Source: CATQHD01 sp965243165
GTDB lineage: Bacteria > Actinomycetota > Acidimicrobiia > Spongiisociales > Spongiisociaceae
Length of the DNA: 64,000 nucleotides
Direction: 5' to 3'
Assembly (NCBI GenBank): GCA_965243165.1
Contig: OZ251535.1
Location: 1,302,001-1,366,000 of the forward strand
Shown here: in pieces, positions 33,891-43,372 of the stretch
Layout: each line of letters opens with the position of its first letter
How positions within the stretch are numbered: position 1 is the first letter of the stretch
Program-made: the position numbers and the translations under genes
The notes under the pieces: generated by a model
Told to the model about the DNA's origin: nothing
Database searches by the model: none
The model's input: the letters and a program-made list of their open reading frames with translations, nothing else

Positions 33891-35864
33891 TCACCCGGTC
33901 GTTTCGCCCGCGGCCGGTCTGCTCGGCAGGGAGCTGCGGATGTCGAGCAGGCCTTGGTCTTCGATCGGGTCCTCGGTGAACCGGACGGCGCTCTCGTCTC
34001 CTTTGAGGTAGTAGTCGAACCAGTTCTTCGTGAAGTAGTTGCGGATGAAGACCGGCAGGTACACATCGGCGCCGCCCGCCTCGCCCCACCCCAAGGGGGT
34101 ATAGAGCTCACCCTGGAACCGGGGGTCGAGAACGTCTTGGCCCACCGCTTTTCTCGCCGCCGCCGCCGGCGCGCTCCGGTACGCCTCGCCGTCGGCCTCC
34201 AAGGGGTTCTGTTCGGAGAACAGGGCCGAGAAGTCGTCGACCAGCAGGTCGTGGTTCACGTCCGTGACCGAGATGATCACCTTGTCGCCGGTGGCCCGGT
34301 TGTATGCGTTCCTGGCTATGGGCTGGGGGTTCTCATCGGTGGGCGGCACTCTTTCCTGTTCGAGCTGCCAGATGTCCTCCGGGTCGCCCCCGGCGGCGAG
34401 GTATGTGTTCCACATCAGGCCGCGGAACACGTCTTGGACGAAGGCGTCCTCCGAGCCGTGGATCTGCATCACCGGGCCGGGGTTCCCGGCGGGCTGGCCG
34501 TCCTCGGCGGCGCCGCCTCCGAAGACGCCCTCCGGCTCCCAGTAGCGGGGAGGGCCGTTGTTGTATCCGACGGCGGCGTCCACCCTGTCCAGGCTCGCCA
34601 CGGCGAACTGGGCGGTCATGGAACCGAGCGAGTGCCCCGCAACCCCGATGTTCTCCAGGTCGAGGGCGCCGGCGAAGAGGCCGCACACATCGGCGCCGTG
34701 GTTGGGCTGGCCCCGGGCCGCATATTCGGAGGCGCACGCATCTCCGTCCTGGTCGAGGCTGTAGAGGCCGTCGATGATGGTTTCCACGTCGGCCACCCGC
34801 TGGGTGAAGAACCCGCCCATCATCTCGCCCACCTGCTCGGGCCCGCCCGGCGCGGCGTTCAGCCCGGACGGGTCCGGCGGTCCTCCGAGTCCGGACGGTT
34901 CGGTTCCGAACAGGTACTTGTAGAAGCCGGGGATGACCTTGAACTCCCCGATGATGGTCTGGTAGGCCCGGTCGACCGCCGCCGCGTCCGACGCCTGCGC
35001 GTACTTGGAGTCGGGGCTGTCCAGCGCGTTGGGCAGCGAGCTGTCGGAGATGAAGCTGGGGGCGACCACCACGTAGCCGTGGCTGGCCATGTACTCGGCG
35101 AAGCCCGTCCATCCGAACGAGGTGCCGCCCAGTCCGTGCGCGGCGATGATCACCGGAAACCGGCCCTCGGCGACGGGCGCCCGGTAGTGCGAATCGATGA
35201 TCCGCTCCCTCGCCCCGGCCATGATCGACTGCATCGCCCCCTGGTTCGTGAAGGCGCTCCGCCCTTCGGCGTCGACCAGGTTGGCAAGGAACCCCAGGGC
35301 GCCGAACTCGTACTGGCTGCTGAACGTCCGGCTGATGCTGGCGGCGAAATCGTCGAGGGCCGCCTTGCGCGCCGAACCCGGGTCGTCCACCGGGTACCAC
35401 ATGTGCGCCGGCACGATCTGGGTTTCGCCCGCGTCGTTTATCTCCTGCAGGGTTGCCTGGTAGCCGTCGGAGGAGTGGGCGGCGTTCCAGCCGTCGAAGG
35501 GGCGGGCCGGATCGTGGAAGTAGACCTCCCGCACGCCGACTGCGTACCCGCCCCTTTCTACGTATGAGGCCAAGGGAGGGCCGTCCGGGCCGGGGGCTGC
35601 GCCGCCGGGGTCGGTTTCGGCGGCGGCTGCGGTCGAGGATGAGGATGAGGACGAGGTCGGGGTTGGGCCGTCCGGGCCGGGGGTTGCGCCGCCGGGGTCG
35701 GTTTCGGCGGCGGCGGCTTCGGTCGAGGGCGGGGGCGGGTCCTCGGTGCCGGCGTCGCGGCACCCGGCCAGCAGCAGGCCCGCCATGACGGCGGACGCGA
35801 TGACCCCCGCCGCCGGGTTCCTACTGCGCCGTCTTCTTTGCGGCCTGTTCGATGCGGCTTTCAT
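33891..35864 (-). CDS. Alpha/beta-hydrolase lipoprotein (PAF-acetylhydrolase/lipase-like)
   Basis: 657 residues from ATG 35864, chosen because it gives a clean lipoprotein signal: Arg-rich n-region, hydrophobic stretch, lipobox LLAGC. A low-complexity Ser/Ala/Gly/Pro linker with an internal duplication (AAAETDPGGATPGPDGP-type) runs to about residue 110. The hydrolase core shows the oxyanion block FPVIIAAHGLGGTSFG, the nucleophile elbow GVAGHSLGSM, MQIHGSEDAF with a candidate acid, and VNHDLLVDD with a candidate His. The predicted acyl or ester hydrolase sits on the outer face of the membrane. The substrate is unknown. Confidence 0.82.
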   Translation of the reverse strand: MKAASNRPQRRRRSRNPAAGVIASAVMAGLLLAGCRDAGTEDPPPPSTEAAAAETDPGGATPGPDGPTPTSSSSSSSTAAAAETDPGGAAPGPDGPPLASYVERGGYAVGVREVYFHDPARPFDGWNAAHSSDGYQATLQEINDAGETQIVPAHMWYPVDDPGSARKAALDDFAASISRTFSSQYEFGALGFLANLVDAEGRSAFTNQGAMQSIMAGARERIIDSHYRAPVAEGRFPVIIAAHGLGGTSFGWTGFAEYMASHGYVVVAPSFISDSSLPNALDSPDSKYAQASDAAAVDRAYQTIIGEFKVIPGFYKYLFGTEPSGLGGPPDPSGLNAAPGGPEQVGEMMGGFFTQRVADVETIIDGLYSLDQDGDACASEYAARGQPNHGADVCGLFAGALDLENIGVAGHSLGSMTAQFAVASLDRVDAAVGYNNGPPRYWEPEGVFGGGAAEDGQPAGNPGPVMQIHGSEDAFVQDVFRGLMWNTYLAAGGDPEDIWQLEQERVPPTDENPQPIARNAYNRATGDKVIISVTDVNHDLLVDDFSALFSEQNPLEADGEAYRSAPAAAARKAVGQDVLDPRFQGELYTPLGWGEAGGADVYLPVFIRNYFTKNWFDYYLKGDESAVRFTEDPIEDQGLLDIRSSLPSRPAAGETTG

Positions 35865-35975
35865 GCATCCTCCGTTCGAGGGTTCTACATACAACCGGCC
35901 CGGCGGCCGGCTTATTCCCACTGTATGCCCGGCCGCGCCGGTATATCATCACGGCAGGACGAGGGAAGGCCTCCG

Positions 35976-36617
35976 ATGAACCGTTCCACCGAAGTCGTGG
36001 TCCCGGCCCGCGAGGGGAGGGGCGTCTACGTCGACCGGGGGCAGCTGCTCGACGTCGTCGACCTCGAAGGCCGCCAGGTGGGAGATCTGATCGCCTGGTT
36101 CCGCCGCGACCCCTCCGAATACATGTCCCCGACCCACACCGTTTCCTGCAACGCCTCGATCCGGTTGGGGGTGGGTTCCCAGCTCTTCTCCAACCGGCGC
36201 AACCCGGTGTTCACCATCGTGCGCGACGACGTCGGCAAACACGACATCATCGTTCCCTGCTGCGACCATGAACGCTATGCGCGCGACTACGGATTGGAAG
36301 ACCACCCCCACTGCCTGGGCGCCCTCGAACAGGCCCGCGACCTGCTGGGCGAGAACCGGAAGCCGGCGGGCGAGACGGCCTGGAACGTCTTCATGCACAA
36401 CCGGGTGACCGCCGACGGGGAGGTCGTAACCGATCCCGCCGTCCACGAGGCCGGGGCGACCATCACCCTGCGCGCCCACGATGACCTGGTGGTGCTGCTG
36501 TCCGCCTGCCCCCAGGATCTCACCCCCTGCAACGATTTCAACCCCACATCCATGTTGCTGAGGGTGCGGGGCGGGCAACCCGAAACGCCGCCGCCGAACG
36601 AAGGAGTCAGAAAATGA
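35976..36617 (+). CDS. DUF1989 / urea-carboxylase-associated family protein
   Basis: 213 residues from ATG 35976. The blocks GRQVGDLIAWF, THTVSCNASIRLGVG, FTIVRDDVGKHDIIVPCCDHERY and MLLRV are typical of the DUF1989 family found with urea carboxylase and aminomethyl-transfer systems. Conserved Cys and His (CCDHERY) suggest metal binding. It overlaps the next gene by 4 nt, so it heads a three-gene operon. Confidence 0.82.
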   Translation: MNRSTEVVVPAREGRGVYVDRGQLLDVVDLEGRQVGDLIAWFRRDPSEYMSPTHTVSCNASIRLGVGSQLFSNRRNPVFTIVRDDVGKHDIIVPCCDHERYARDYGLEDHPHCLGALEQARDLLGENRKPAGETAWNVFMHNRVTADGEVVTDPAVHEAGATITLRAHDDLVVLLSACPQDLTPCNDFNPTSMLLRVRGGQPETPPPNEGVRK

Positions 36618-37651
36618 CCGAGGCCGGAGCACACCCCAAGGCAGCGCGCCTGACGGATTCGGCCCGCAAGATCCGCTCTCCGTTCGTGCTGGACCTCTCG
36701 CTGCGCTTCTACTCGCCGCAGGAAAACCTGGAGGGGATGAAGCACCCTGCGGTGGCGGCATTTCAGGAGTTCGCCGCCGAGCAGTGGACGCCGCCGGCCG
36801 CCGCCGAGGAGGGCGCCCGGCGGGTTGCGCTGCTGATCCCCTGCACCAAGTACAAGCCCTACTCCACCAGCCGGGAGCACCGCGCCGTCAACGGGGCGCT
36901 GCTGGAGGCGGGTTGGAAGCCGGAAGGCGTCTCGACCGCCCCCCGCGCCCTCCGCGGGGTCTTGGACGAAGGCGAAGCCCCCGAGGTGCTGCATGACGGC
37001 CCGCTGCGGCGGGGCGGCGTCTACCTCGACCGCTTCGTCATGTCGGAGCCGCTCGGCCTGGTCCCTTACGAGCACATCTGCTTCTGGCGGAAGCGGCAGA
37101 GCCCGGCGGCCACCTACGACGATCCGGGGCTGTTCGAGTCGAGGGGCACCTCGGTGTCGCCCGAGCGCCCCGACTGCACCGCCGTTCGGCTGGCGAACGG
37201 GCGGTGGCGGTGGGGGCCGGGCGAGCGGCAGGCCTACGCCGAGACCCACAACATCCTGGCGGGCGTCATCCGGCGGGCGCTGGTGCGGCTGTCGCCCTTC
37301 TATGCGGCCATCGGCGCCTGGGTGTCGCCGGGCCTCACCCACCGCAGCTTCCTGGCCGACCGCGCCTTCCGCAAGGCCGACGGCCTGCCCCTGTCGCGGG
37401 CGGGCCTTGAGGGCCCGGTCGAGCTGGTGGGGGTGCTGGACGGCGCGCCGCCGGGGCTGGTAACCGTCATGCCCACCCGGGAACAGCTCGAGGACGCCCG
37501 CCGCCGCCTGGCCGAGCGGCTCCGGTCGGAAGGGCGCAACGCCTCGCCGGGCGCCGTGCGCGCCGTGTACGCCAGGGGGGACGGCAACGACACCCCCCTC
37601 GGGCTGCCGGAGAGCCTGAACCATCTGACCGCCTGGCTGGCAGATATATGA
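36614..37651 (+). CDS. DUF5591-like protein of unknown role
   Basis: 345 residues, ATG overlapping the previous stop. The one recognisable block is VALLIPCTKYKPYSTSREHR, which looks like the PCS..KPY..S..HR motif of DUF5591, seen in archaeosine-synthase-type proteins. The rest (SPFVLDLSLRFYSPQENLEGM, VPYEHICFW, THNILAGVIRRA) I do not recognise. Its position between a DUF1989 gene and an aldolase-aminotransferase fusion, with 4-nt overlaps on both sides, implies a joint task. The assignment is tentative. Confidence 0.55.
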   Translation: MTEAGAHPKAARLTDSARKIRSPFVLDLSLRFYSPQENLEGMKHPAVAAFQEFAAEQWTPPAAAEEGARRVALLIPCTKYKPYSTSREHRAVNGALLEAGWKPEGVSTAPRALRGVLDEGEAPEVLHDGPLRRGGVYLDRFVMSEPLGLVPYEHICFWRKRQSPAATYDDPGLFESRGTSVSPERPDCTAVRLANGRWRWGPGERQAYAETHNILAGVIRRALVRLSPFYAAIGAWVSPGLTHRSFLADRAFRKADGLPLSRAGLEGPVELVGVLDGAPPGLVTVMPTREQLEDARRRLAERLRSEGRNASPGAVRAVYARGDGNDTPLGLPESLNHLTAWLADI

Positions 37652-39618
37652 GCGCAGCGCTGGAGGGGCGGCGGGAGGAGGTGGCCGCCGCCGCCCGGAT
37701 GCTGGCCGCCGCCGGTCTGGTGGAAGCCTTCGGCCACGTCTCGGCGAGGATTACGGGCGGGTTTCTGATCACCAGCACCCGGCCCATGGTGGAAGCCCGG
37801 GCCGAAGACGTGATCGAGGTGCGGGGCGGGCGCCCGGTGTCGGGTCCGGCCGAAGCCCTTCCCATGGAGGCCCCGTTGCATGCCGCCGTCTACGGCGCCC
37901 GCCCCGATGCGGAGGCCGTCTGCCGGGGGCATCCTCCCTATGCGGCGGTGTGGGGGGCGGGGGCCGAGGCTCTTCCCCTGCTGCACGGCCTGGGGGGGAT
38001 GAGCGGGGCGGCGGCGCCGGTTCACCCCGATATCGAGCTGATCAAGACCCCGGAGCAGGCGGAGGCGGCGGCCGGCGCGCTGGGGGGCGGCTGGTCGCTC
38101 CTGCTGCGGGCCAACGGATGCCTGACGGTGGGCGGGGACCTCCTCGAAGCGGCCGTCCGCCTGTGGTTCCTCGAGGAGCGGGCCCGGATAGCGGTGCAGG
38201 CCCGCCGGGCCGGGATCGCCCCCGGGGAGAGCGCCTCCGCCTGGCTCCGGCGGCTGGAGGATTCGGACGCCGAGCTGGTCAGAGCCAAGGCCTGGTTCCT
38301 CAGCGCCTACGGAAGCCCCCGAACCGGGCCCGCCGGGGGGCGGGGGGCGGCGGCCGCCGGGGCCGAGCAGCTCGACAACCGGCCGGCGATGACCGGAGAG
38401 GAGGCGGACGGCTTCCGGGCCGGCTTCGTCGAGCACCTGTGCCAGACCGTCCCGGGCATCAAGGAGACGGTGATAGTCGACGCCGCCGGCTGTTCGCTCA
38501 AGACCGCCGAGGGGCGCATCCTGTTGGACATGATCTCGGGGATCGCGGTCTCCAACGTCGGGCACTGCCACCCGGCGGTGGTGGAGGCCGTCCGGCGGCA
38601 GGCGGGCCGCTTCGCCCACGTGGACGTGTACGGGCGTTTCACCCTGCCGCCGCAGGTGGAGATCGCCCGCCGCCTGGCGTCTGTAACTCCGGACGGCCTG
38701 GACAAGGCCTTCCTGACCAGCACCGGAACCGAAGCCACCGAAGGGGCCTTGAAGCTGGCCCGCAAGTACACGGGCCGTCCGGGGTTCACGGCCTTCGAGC
38801 AGTCGTTCCACGGGCGTACCTTCGGGGCGCTCTCCGTTACCTGGAAGGAGGAATGGCGCAAACCCTTCGAGCCCCTGCTGGGGCCGGTGCGCTTCGCTCC
38901 CTTCGACGACCTGGATGCGGCAGCGGCGGCGGTCGGCGAAGACACGGCGGCGGTCATAGTGGAGCCGATCCAAGGCGAGGGCGGGGTGCGGGTGCCGTCG
39001 GAGGATTTCCTGCCCGGTCTGCGCGAGCTCTGCACCGAGCGGGGCGCTTTGCTGATCTGCGACGAGGTGCAGGGCGGGATGGGCCGCTCCGGCCGGTGGT
39101 TCTCCTGCCAGAACTGGGGTGTAACGCCGGACATCATCACGGTGGCCAAGGCTTTCGGCGGCGGCCTGCCGCTGGGGGCGTTCATCTCCACCGAGGAGAT
39201 ATTTGCCACCTTCCTCGACCCGCCCCTGTCCCACCTCACCACCTTCGGCGGCAACCCCGTCTCGTGCGCCGCCGCCGCCGCCGCCTTCGACGTGATCCAG
39301 AGCGAAGGCCTGGTGGAGCGCTCCCGCGAGCTGGGCCGGTACCTGCGGGCCGGCCTCCGCGAGGCGGCGCAGCGCCATCCCGGAGCGGTGGCCGAAGTCA
39401 GGGGCGTCGGCCTGTGGTGCGCCTTCGACGTCACCCCGCCCGAACTGGCCCAACCCCTCGTAGAAGAAATGCTGCACCGGGGTGTAGTGGCCGGCTCCAT
39501 GCTCAATTCGGCGGGAACCATCCGAGTAGCTCCCCCGCTGGTGATAGAGCGCACCGAAATAGACCGCTTCCTGGCCGTTCTCGCTTCTTCGCTCGACGCG
39601 ACAGCAGATGCACACTGA
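37648..39618 (+). CDS. Fusion: class II aldolase/adducin domain + class III aminotransferase
   Basis: 656 residues. Residues 1 to about 210 are a class II aldolase/adducin-type domain (AFGHVSARI, MEAPLHAAVYGARPDAEAVCRGHPPYAAVW). Residues about 240-650 are a complete class III PLP aminotransferase (STGTEATEGALKLARKYTG, SFHGRTFGAL, LLICDEVQGGMGRSG, and ITVAKAFGGG with the Schiff-base Lys). In class II aldolases a third His usually lies in an R/A-N/G-H-G block; here it reads LLRANGCLTVG, without that His, so metal catalysis is doubtful. It probably couples transamination to handling of a carbonyl product (inference). Confidence 0.85.
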   Translation: MSAALEGRREEVAAAARMLAAAGLVEAFGHVSARITGGFLITSTRPMVEARAEDVIEVRGGRPVSGPAEALPMEAPLHAAVYGARPDAEAVCRGHPPYAAVWGAGAEALPLLHGLGGMSGAAAPVHPDIELIKTPEQAEAAAGALGGGWSLLLRANGCLTVGGDLLEAAVRLWFLEERARIAVQARRAGIAPGESASAWLRRLEDSDAELVRAKAWFLSAYGSPRTGPAGGRGAAAAGAEQLDNRPAMTGEEADGFRAGFVEHLCQTVPGIKETVIVDAAGCSLKTAEGRILLDMISGIAVSNVGHCHPAVVEAVRRQAGRFAHVDVYGRFTLPPQVEIARRLASVTPDGLDKAFLTSTGTEATEGALKLARKYTGRPGFTAFEQSFHGRTFGALSVTWKEEWRKPFEPLLGPVRFAPFDDLDAAAAAVGEDTAAVIVEPIQGEGGVRVPSEDFLPGLRELCTERGALLICDEVQGGMGRSGRWFSCQNWGVTPDIITVAKAFGGGLPLGAFISTEEIFATFLDPPLSHLTTFGGNPVSCAAAAAAFDVIQSEGLVERSRELGRYLRAGLREAAQRHPGAVAEVRGVGLWCAFDVTPPELAQPLVEEMLHRGVVAGSMLNSAGTIRVAPPLVIERTEIDRFLAVLASSLDATADAH

Positions 39619-39667
39619 CCCCCAATTTGTGCAGTTATCGAAACAGCATGGACCAGAAGCCTCGGAA

Positions 39668-39696
39668 TTGACAGCACAGGGCAAGTTGTCTACAAT
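39668..39696 (+). promoter_or_regulatory. Near-consensus sigma-70-type promoter
   Basis: TTGACA (39668-39673), a 17-bp spacer, then TACAAT (39691-39696). Transcription would start near 39703, leaving a leader of about 47 nt with AGGAG before TTG 39750. It is the best promoter match in the window and lies where base composition turns AT-richer. Confidence 0.75.
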
Positions 39697-39749
39697 CAAT
39701 TCATGTTGAAAGAAGAATCAAGCAAATAAAGTAGCGAGGAGCGGGAAAA

Positions 39750-41870
39750 TTGAACCGATCAATAACCACCGGTATTATTGTACTTTGGGCTATCTTCATG
39801 GTGGCTTGTGGGGGCTTTAGTGCCGATCGTTCCACCACAGCGCCCACAACAGAAGGTGCCACCACAACCACTATCTCACCCCTGTTAGAATCAGTTACCA
39901 TCCGGGATGGGAAGTTTGAGTTCAGTAACTTCACTGTCCAGTTTATGGAGACCATAGATGAACGAGGTAGGATGGAAGGGGAACTATGGCCTAGTTATAT
40001 TGGGGATGCTAAAGGTATTTGGATGGTGCTGTCTTTTGATATTGAAAATATTGGTGATGAACCTAGGGACTGGGATGGCAGTGTGGATTTTTCCTGGGAT
40101 GGGGCAGAGTATGATTGTGACTGGTATAGACCAAGGGGTGAAACCATTAATCCCAAGCTATCACTGGCAGGGGCAGCAGTGTTATGCGATGTTCCTAGTT
40201 CGCTATCGCAAAGGGAGCAGATCATTTCTATAGAAGTGGCTGATTCGTTTATGAGTTTGGGTACTGATAGACGCGTGAGAATCAACACAGACAATGAGGT
40301 TACTCGGGCCGCGCCCGCCGGAACAGCGGCGGTTGAACCATCCACTACTAACACGGGCCTCCGGTCCGTAGATCTGGCGCTTTCGACCGTCAGCGGCTTC
40401 GGTTACGGATACTGGATCGCTCTTGACCAGGGTTTCTATGAGGATGAGGGTCTGAACGTGACCTTGCAGGGCACCGGCGGGTCGTCCGACGTAGCCTTTA
40501 TCCTGGCGGCGAACAACGCCGAGGCGGGCATGGGCGTGTCGGCTGCTGCGCTCTTCGCTATTGAGGATGGTGTCGGTTTGTATCCGTTCTTTACCTACGC
40601 CTATGGCGAGGTCTTTGACGTGGTGGTGCCGGCGGGTTCGAGTATCTCTGACATCGCAGGTCTGGCCGGAAAAGTGATAGGTATATCCGAGCTAGCTGGC
40701 GGCGAAGTGCCCCTGGTACGGGCGCTCTTGGTTGAGGCCAGGCTTGATCCGGATACCGACGTGAACATCATCGAGGTGGGTACCGACGCTCCTAGCGTAA
40801 AGGCGGCTATTGATAGGGGTGATATCCAGGCCTATTCATCGGCTAAGTCCGATATCGCTATGATGAACGAGGTCGGTTTGGACACCATGTCTATCGCCCC
40901 TGCCTCGTTAGATACGCTTCCCGCCGAAGGGTTGCTGGCCACCAACGAAACGAAGAATGACCGGGATCTTTTGATCGGCCTGGGCCGGGCAACGGCCAAG
41001 GGTCAACTGATGGCCTATACCAACTTCGATGGAGCGGTGTGTATTCTGAAGAGATACATTCCCGATGAGTTCACCAACGAGCAGGCGGGGCGCCGAGGGT
41101 TGGCGGCCGTCATTGAGATTACCACCCCTCCGCAACAGAACGGCGATTACCGGTTCGGTTTCCTGAATGCGGACGGTTGGAATACCTATGTGAACATCTT
41201 TGTGCAGGCTGGGGTGCTCTCCGCTCCGTTTGACATGAGCGAGTACGTGATTGACGATCTACTTGACGAGATAAACGACTTTGATCGGCAGGAGATCATA
41301 GACCTGGCTAACAATTTGCCTACCGAATGCACGATGAACACCGCGACCACAGTTGATAGCCCATTGCCGACCAGGGTTACGACCACCACGATTTCAACCA
41401 ACTTGATATCGTCCGGAATATACGAGGTTGGATACGATATTAATCCCGGCCTATATCGGTTCTACACACCAGGCTTGTGTTATTGGGAGAGATTGGCAGG
41501 GTTCTCGGGTGAGTTCGGAGATATCATCACTAACAATAATGTAACGGGATATTTTATCGTTGAAGTGCTACCCAGGGATGCCGGATTTGGGTTGAATTGT
41601 ACTGGTGCTGTCCAATTGGTTGATAGCTATGCCGATACTCCCGGTGGCCAGCGTTTGTCTCCTGACACGACGGTGATCCCCTCCGGAGTATATGAGGTTG
41701 GTATCGACATAGAACCGGGATTGTATCGGCTGGAGGGGTCTTGCTATTGGGAGCGGTTAGCGGGATTCTCGGGTGAGTTTGAAGATATCATCGCTAACAA
41801 CAACACTAACGGTGTGTTTCGGGTTGAAATCCAGGCATCAGACGCCGGGTTCGGGTTAGCCTGTGTATGA
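39750..41870 (+). CDS. Three-module lipoprotein with NMT1/THI5-like binding domain
   Basis: 706 residues from TTG 39750, with AGGAG upstream. The lipobox is FMVAC (Cys20). A Thr-rich linker is followed by a DUF4352-like beta domain (about 45-190). An NMT1/THI5-like substrate-binding domain follows (about 205-530: STVSGFGYGYWIALDQGFYEDEGL). Two C-terminal repeats of the type GxYEVGxDIxPGLYR...CYWERLAGFSGEF close the protein. The N-terminal third is AT-richer than the middle, so the gene looks assembled from parts of different origin. No permease or ATPase lies beside it, so it may sense or deliver a ligand to a distant transporter. Confidence 0.8.
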   Translation: MNRSITTGIIVLWAIFMVACGGFSADRSTTAPTTEGATTTTISPLLESVTIRDGKFEFSNFTVQFMETIDERGRMEGELWPSYIGDAKGIWMVLSFDIENIGDEPRDWDGSVDFSWDGAEYDCDWYRPRGETINPKLSLAGAAVLCDVPSSLSQREQIISIEVADSFMSLGTDRRVRINTDNEVTRAAPAGTAAVEPSTTNTGLRSVDLALSTVSGFGYGYWIALDQGFYEDEGLNVTLQGTGGSSDVAFILAANNAEAGMGVSAAALFAIEDGVGLYPFFTYAYGEVFDVVVPAGSSISDIAGLAGKVIGISELAGGEVPLVRALLVEARLDPDTDVNIIEVGTDAPSVKAAIDRGDIQAYSSAKSDIAMMNEVGLDTMSIAPASLDTLPAEGLLATNETKNDRDLLIGLGRATAKGQLMAYTNFDGAVCILKRYIPDEFTNEQAGRRGLAAVIEITTPPQQNGDYRFGFLNADGWNTYVNIFVQAGVLSAPFDMSEYVIDDLLDEINDFDRQEIIDLANNLPTECTMNTATTVDSPLPTRVTTTTISTNLISSGIYEVGYDINPGLYRFYTPGLCYWERLAGFSGEFGDIITNNNVTGYFIVEVLPRDAGFGLNCTGAVQLVDSYADTPGGQRLSPDTTVIPSGVYEVGIDIEPGLYRLEGSCYWERLAGFSGEFEDIIANNNTNGVFRVEIQASDAGFGLACV

Positions 41871-41965
41871 TCAATGCCGGTTTGATATCGTTGCCCGATA
41901 CGCCAGTATCCGCACCCCCCCGATCCCGTTGATCCATCCCCCAATGACCGAAGCAGGAGTAGACG

Positions 41966-42460
41966 ATGAATGATTGGAACATGTACCTGCTGGCGGTCGG
42001 CCCTGCGGGCAGCGGAGCCGTCTCCGAAGGTCTGTTGCAAGATTTCCATGAGCGCATTCCGTTGCCGGGGCGCTCCACCGGAGGAGGCAACGATCGGTAC
42101 ACGGCGCGCTTCTATGTGACTGCTTCCTCGATCACCGAGGCGGTGGAGGCTGCGGTCGAAGTCTTCAGAACCGCCGCCGCGGAGGCCGGCATGCCCGATT
42201 GGCCTCTGCGGCAGGTGGAAGCGGTGCACGAGGACGAGGACCTGGCTTTGGTCCTCGCCGATGGATCCCTGCCCGAGATGTGGCGCACCAGCGACATCGC
42301 CGATCACCTGGGGGTGTCCGAAGCCCGCGCCGATGACCTCACCAGACGCGAAGGCTTCCCGCCGCCTTTCGGAACGACGCCCTTCACCCGCATATGGGCC
42401 GCCGACGATATCCGGAAGTTTCTGGACAGCCGGGCCGCCAGCCGCAAGGCGCCGGTGTAG
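41966..42460 (+). CDS. Small protein with C-terminal helix-turn-helix
   Basis: 164 residues from ATG 41966 with a Shine-Dalgarno-like AGGAG upstream. The N-terminal 95 residues have an alternating beta/alpha pattern without a family I can name. The C-terminal part WRTSDIADHLGVSEARADDLTRREGFPPPFG...RIWAADDIRKFLDSR has the form of an AlpA/MerR-like winged HTH that reads a DNA site or phage-type operator. A DNA-binding regulator is likely; the target is unknown. Confidence 0.65.
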   Translation: MNDWNMYLLAVGPAGSGAVSEGLLQDFHERIPLPGRSTGGGNDRYTARFYVTASSITEAVEAAVEVFRTAAAEAGMPDWPLRQVEAVHEDEDLALVLADGSLPEMWRTSDIADHLGVSEARADDLTRREGFPPPFGTTPFTRIWAADDIRKFLDSRAASRKAPV

Positions 42461-42516
42461 TCGCTCAAGGACCATGCACTGTGATATTCGGGGAGGTTGT
42501 CCCTCTAGCTAACTAA

Positions 42517-43372
42517 CTAATAAGAATAAAAGAGAGTATCTTTATGCATCTTGCTTTGGATTTTTTCAAAGAGCTCTCTTTCTGTAGTAGTTCCATCTTT
42601 GGCGAGACTAAGAGCATGTGATAAACCTACTGAGTTGGTACTTTTCTGTTCTTCAATGGCTAGGGTTAATTCACCGGAGCTAGAGATGGTAAGCTGATAG
42701 GAATGAAGGTGCAAAGCATCGCCTTTATCGGCACTCTTGAAATGATCAAAGACAAATTGATTCGCCATATAGTTCATTAGATCCTGTTGTAATACTAGGA
42801 CAAGCTTACGGCCGAGGGATTCAAATATCCCAATTTTATGGTGAAGTTGCATGAGGATGGTTTTAGCTGTCATCTTCCAGTTGATTCCCATAGGCTTATC
42901 CTCAAGTTCAACAGGATCACTAATAGCGTTAACTCCTTCCAAAAATCTTTGTCTATGTGGCCAGACTGTGCCTGTAGTATCAAGGGCCTGTATTTCAATT
43001 CCTACAAAGTCAATCAGCCTTGTTTGTCGAACCAGTATTATGAAAATAATCTACAGTTCCACCCGGAACTGGTATTTCAGAAATGAGATGAACTTCATCA
43101 CCAGGCTGGGGGTCCATTAGTAGATGTTGACAATCGGTAAACACCTGTCCGTTCGCCAGGAAGCGGTTTGGGCATATGATTAAGGGAATTGCTTCTCGTT
43201 TAAATCTTACTATGCATGTTCCGATAGAAGTTTGTGGATCACTCTTACGTATCTTATAGCAAGTAGTGGATGTGAAAGGGCATTGTTGTGAATTTACAAT
43301 TCTCTTCCAGTTCACTGAGTCATCAAGAGTTGACCGGCCGAACGACTCTGCTATGCGGTGCTCGGCAGTCAT
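42517..43372 (-). pseudogene. NotI-type restriction endonuclease, frameshifted
   Basis: Two adjoining frames give one protein. 43372-43010 encodes MTAEHRIAESFGRS ... CPFTSTTCYKIRKSDP ... IGTCIV. The other frame continues from about 43010 with DFVGIEIQALDTTGTVWP and runs to 42517. The E-x-Q core and the Cys pairs match the NotI family as I recall it. One extra T in GATTGAC near 43010 would explain the break; this is not a homopolymer, so a real mutation is more likely than a sequencing slip. It overlaps the methyltransferase start-to-stop by 4 nt. AT-rich codon use marks it as acquired. Confidence 0.72.
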
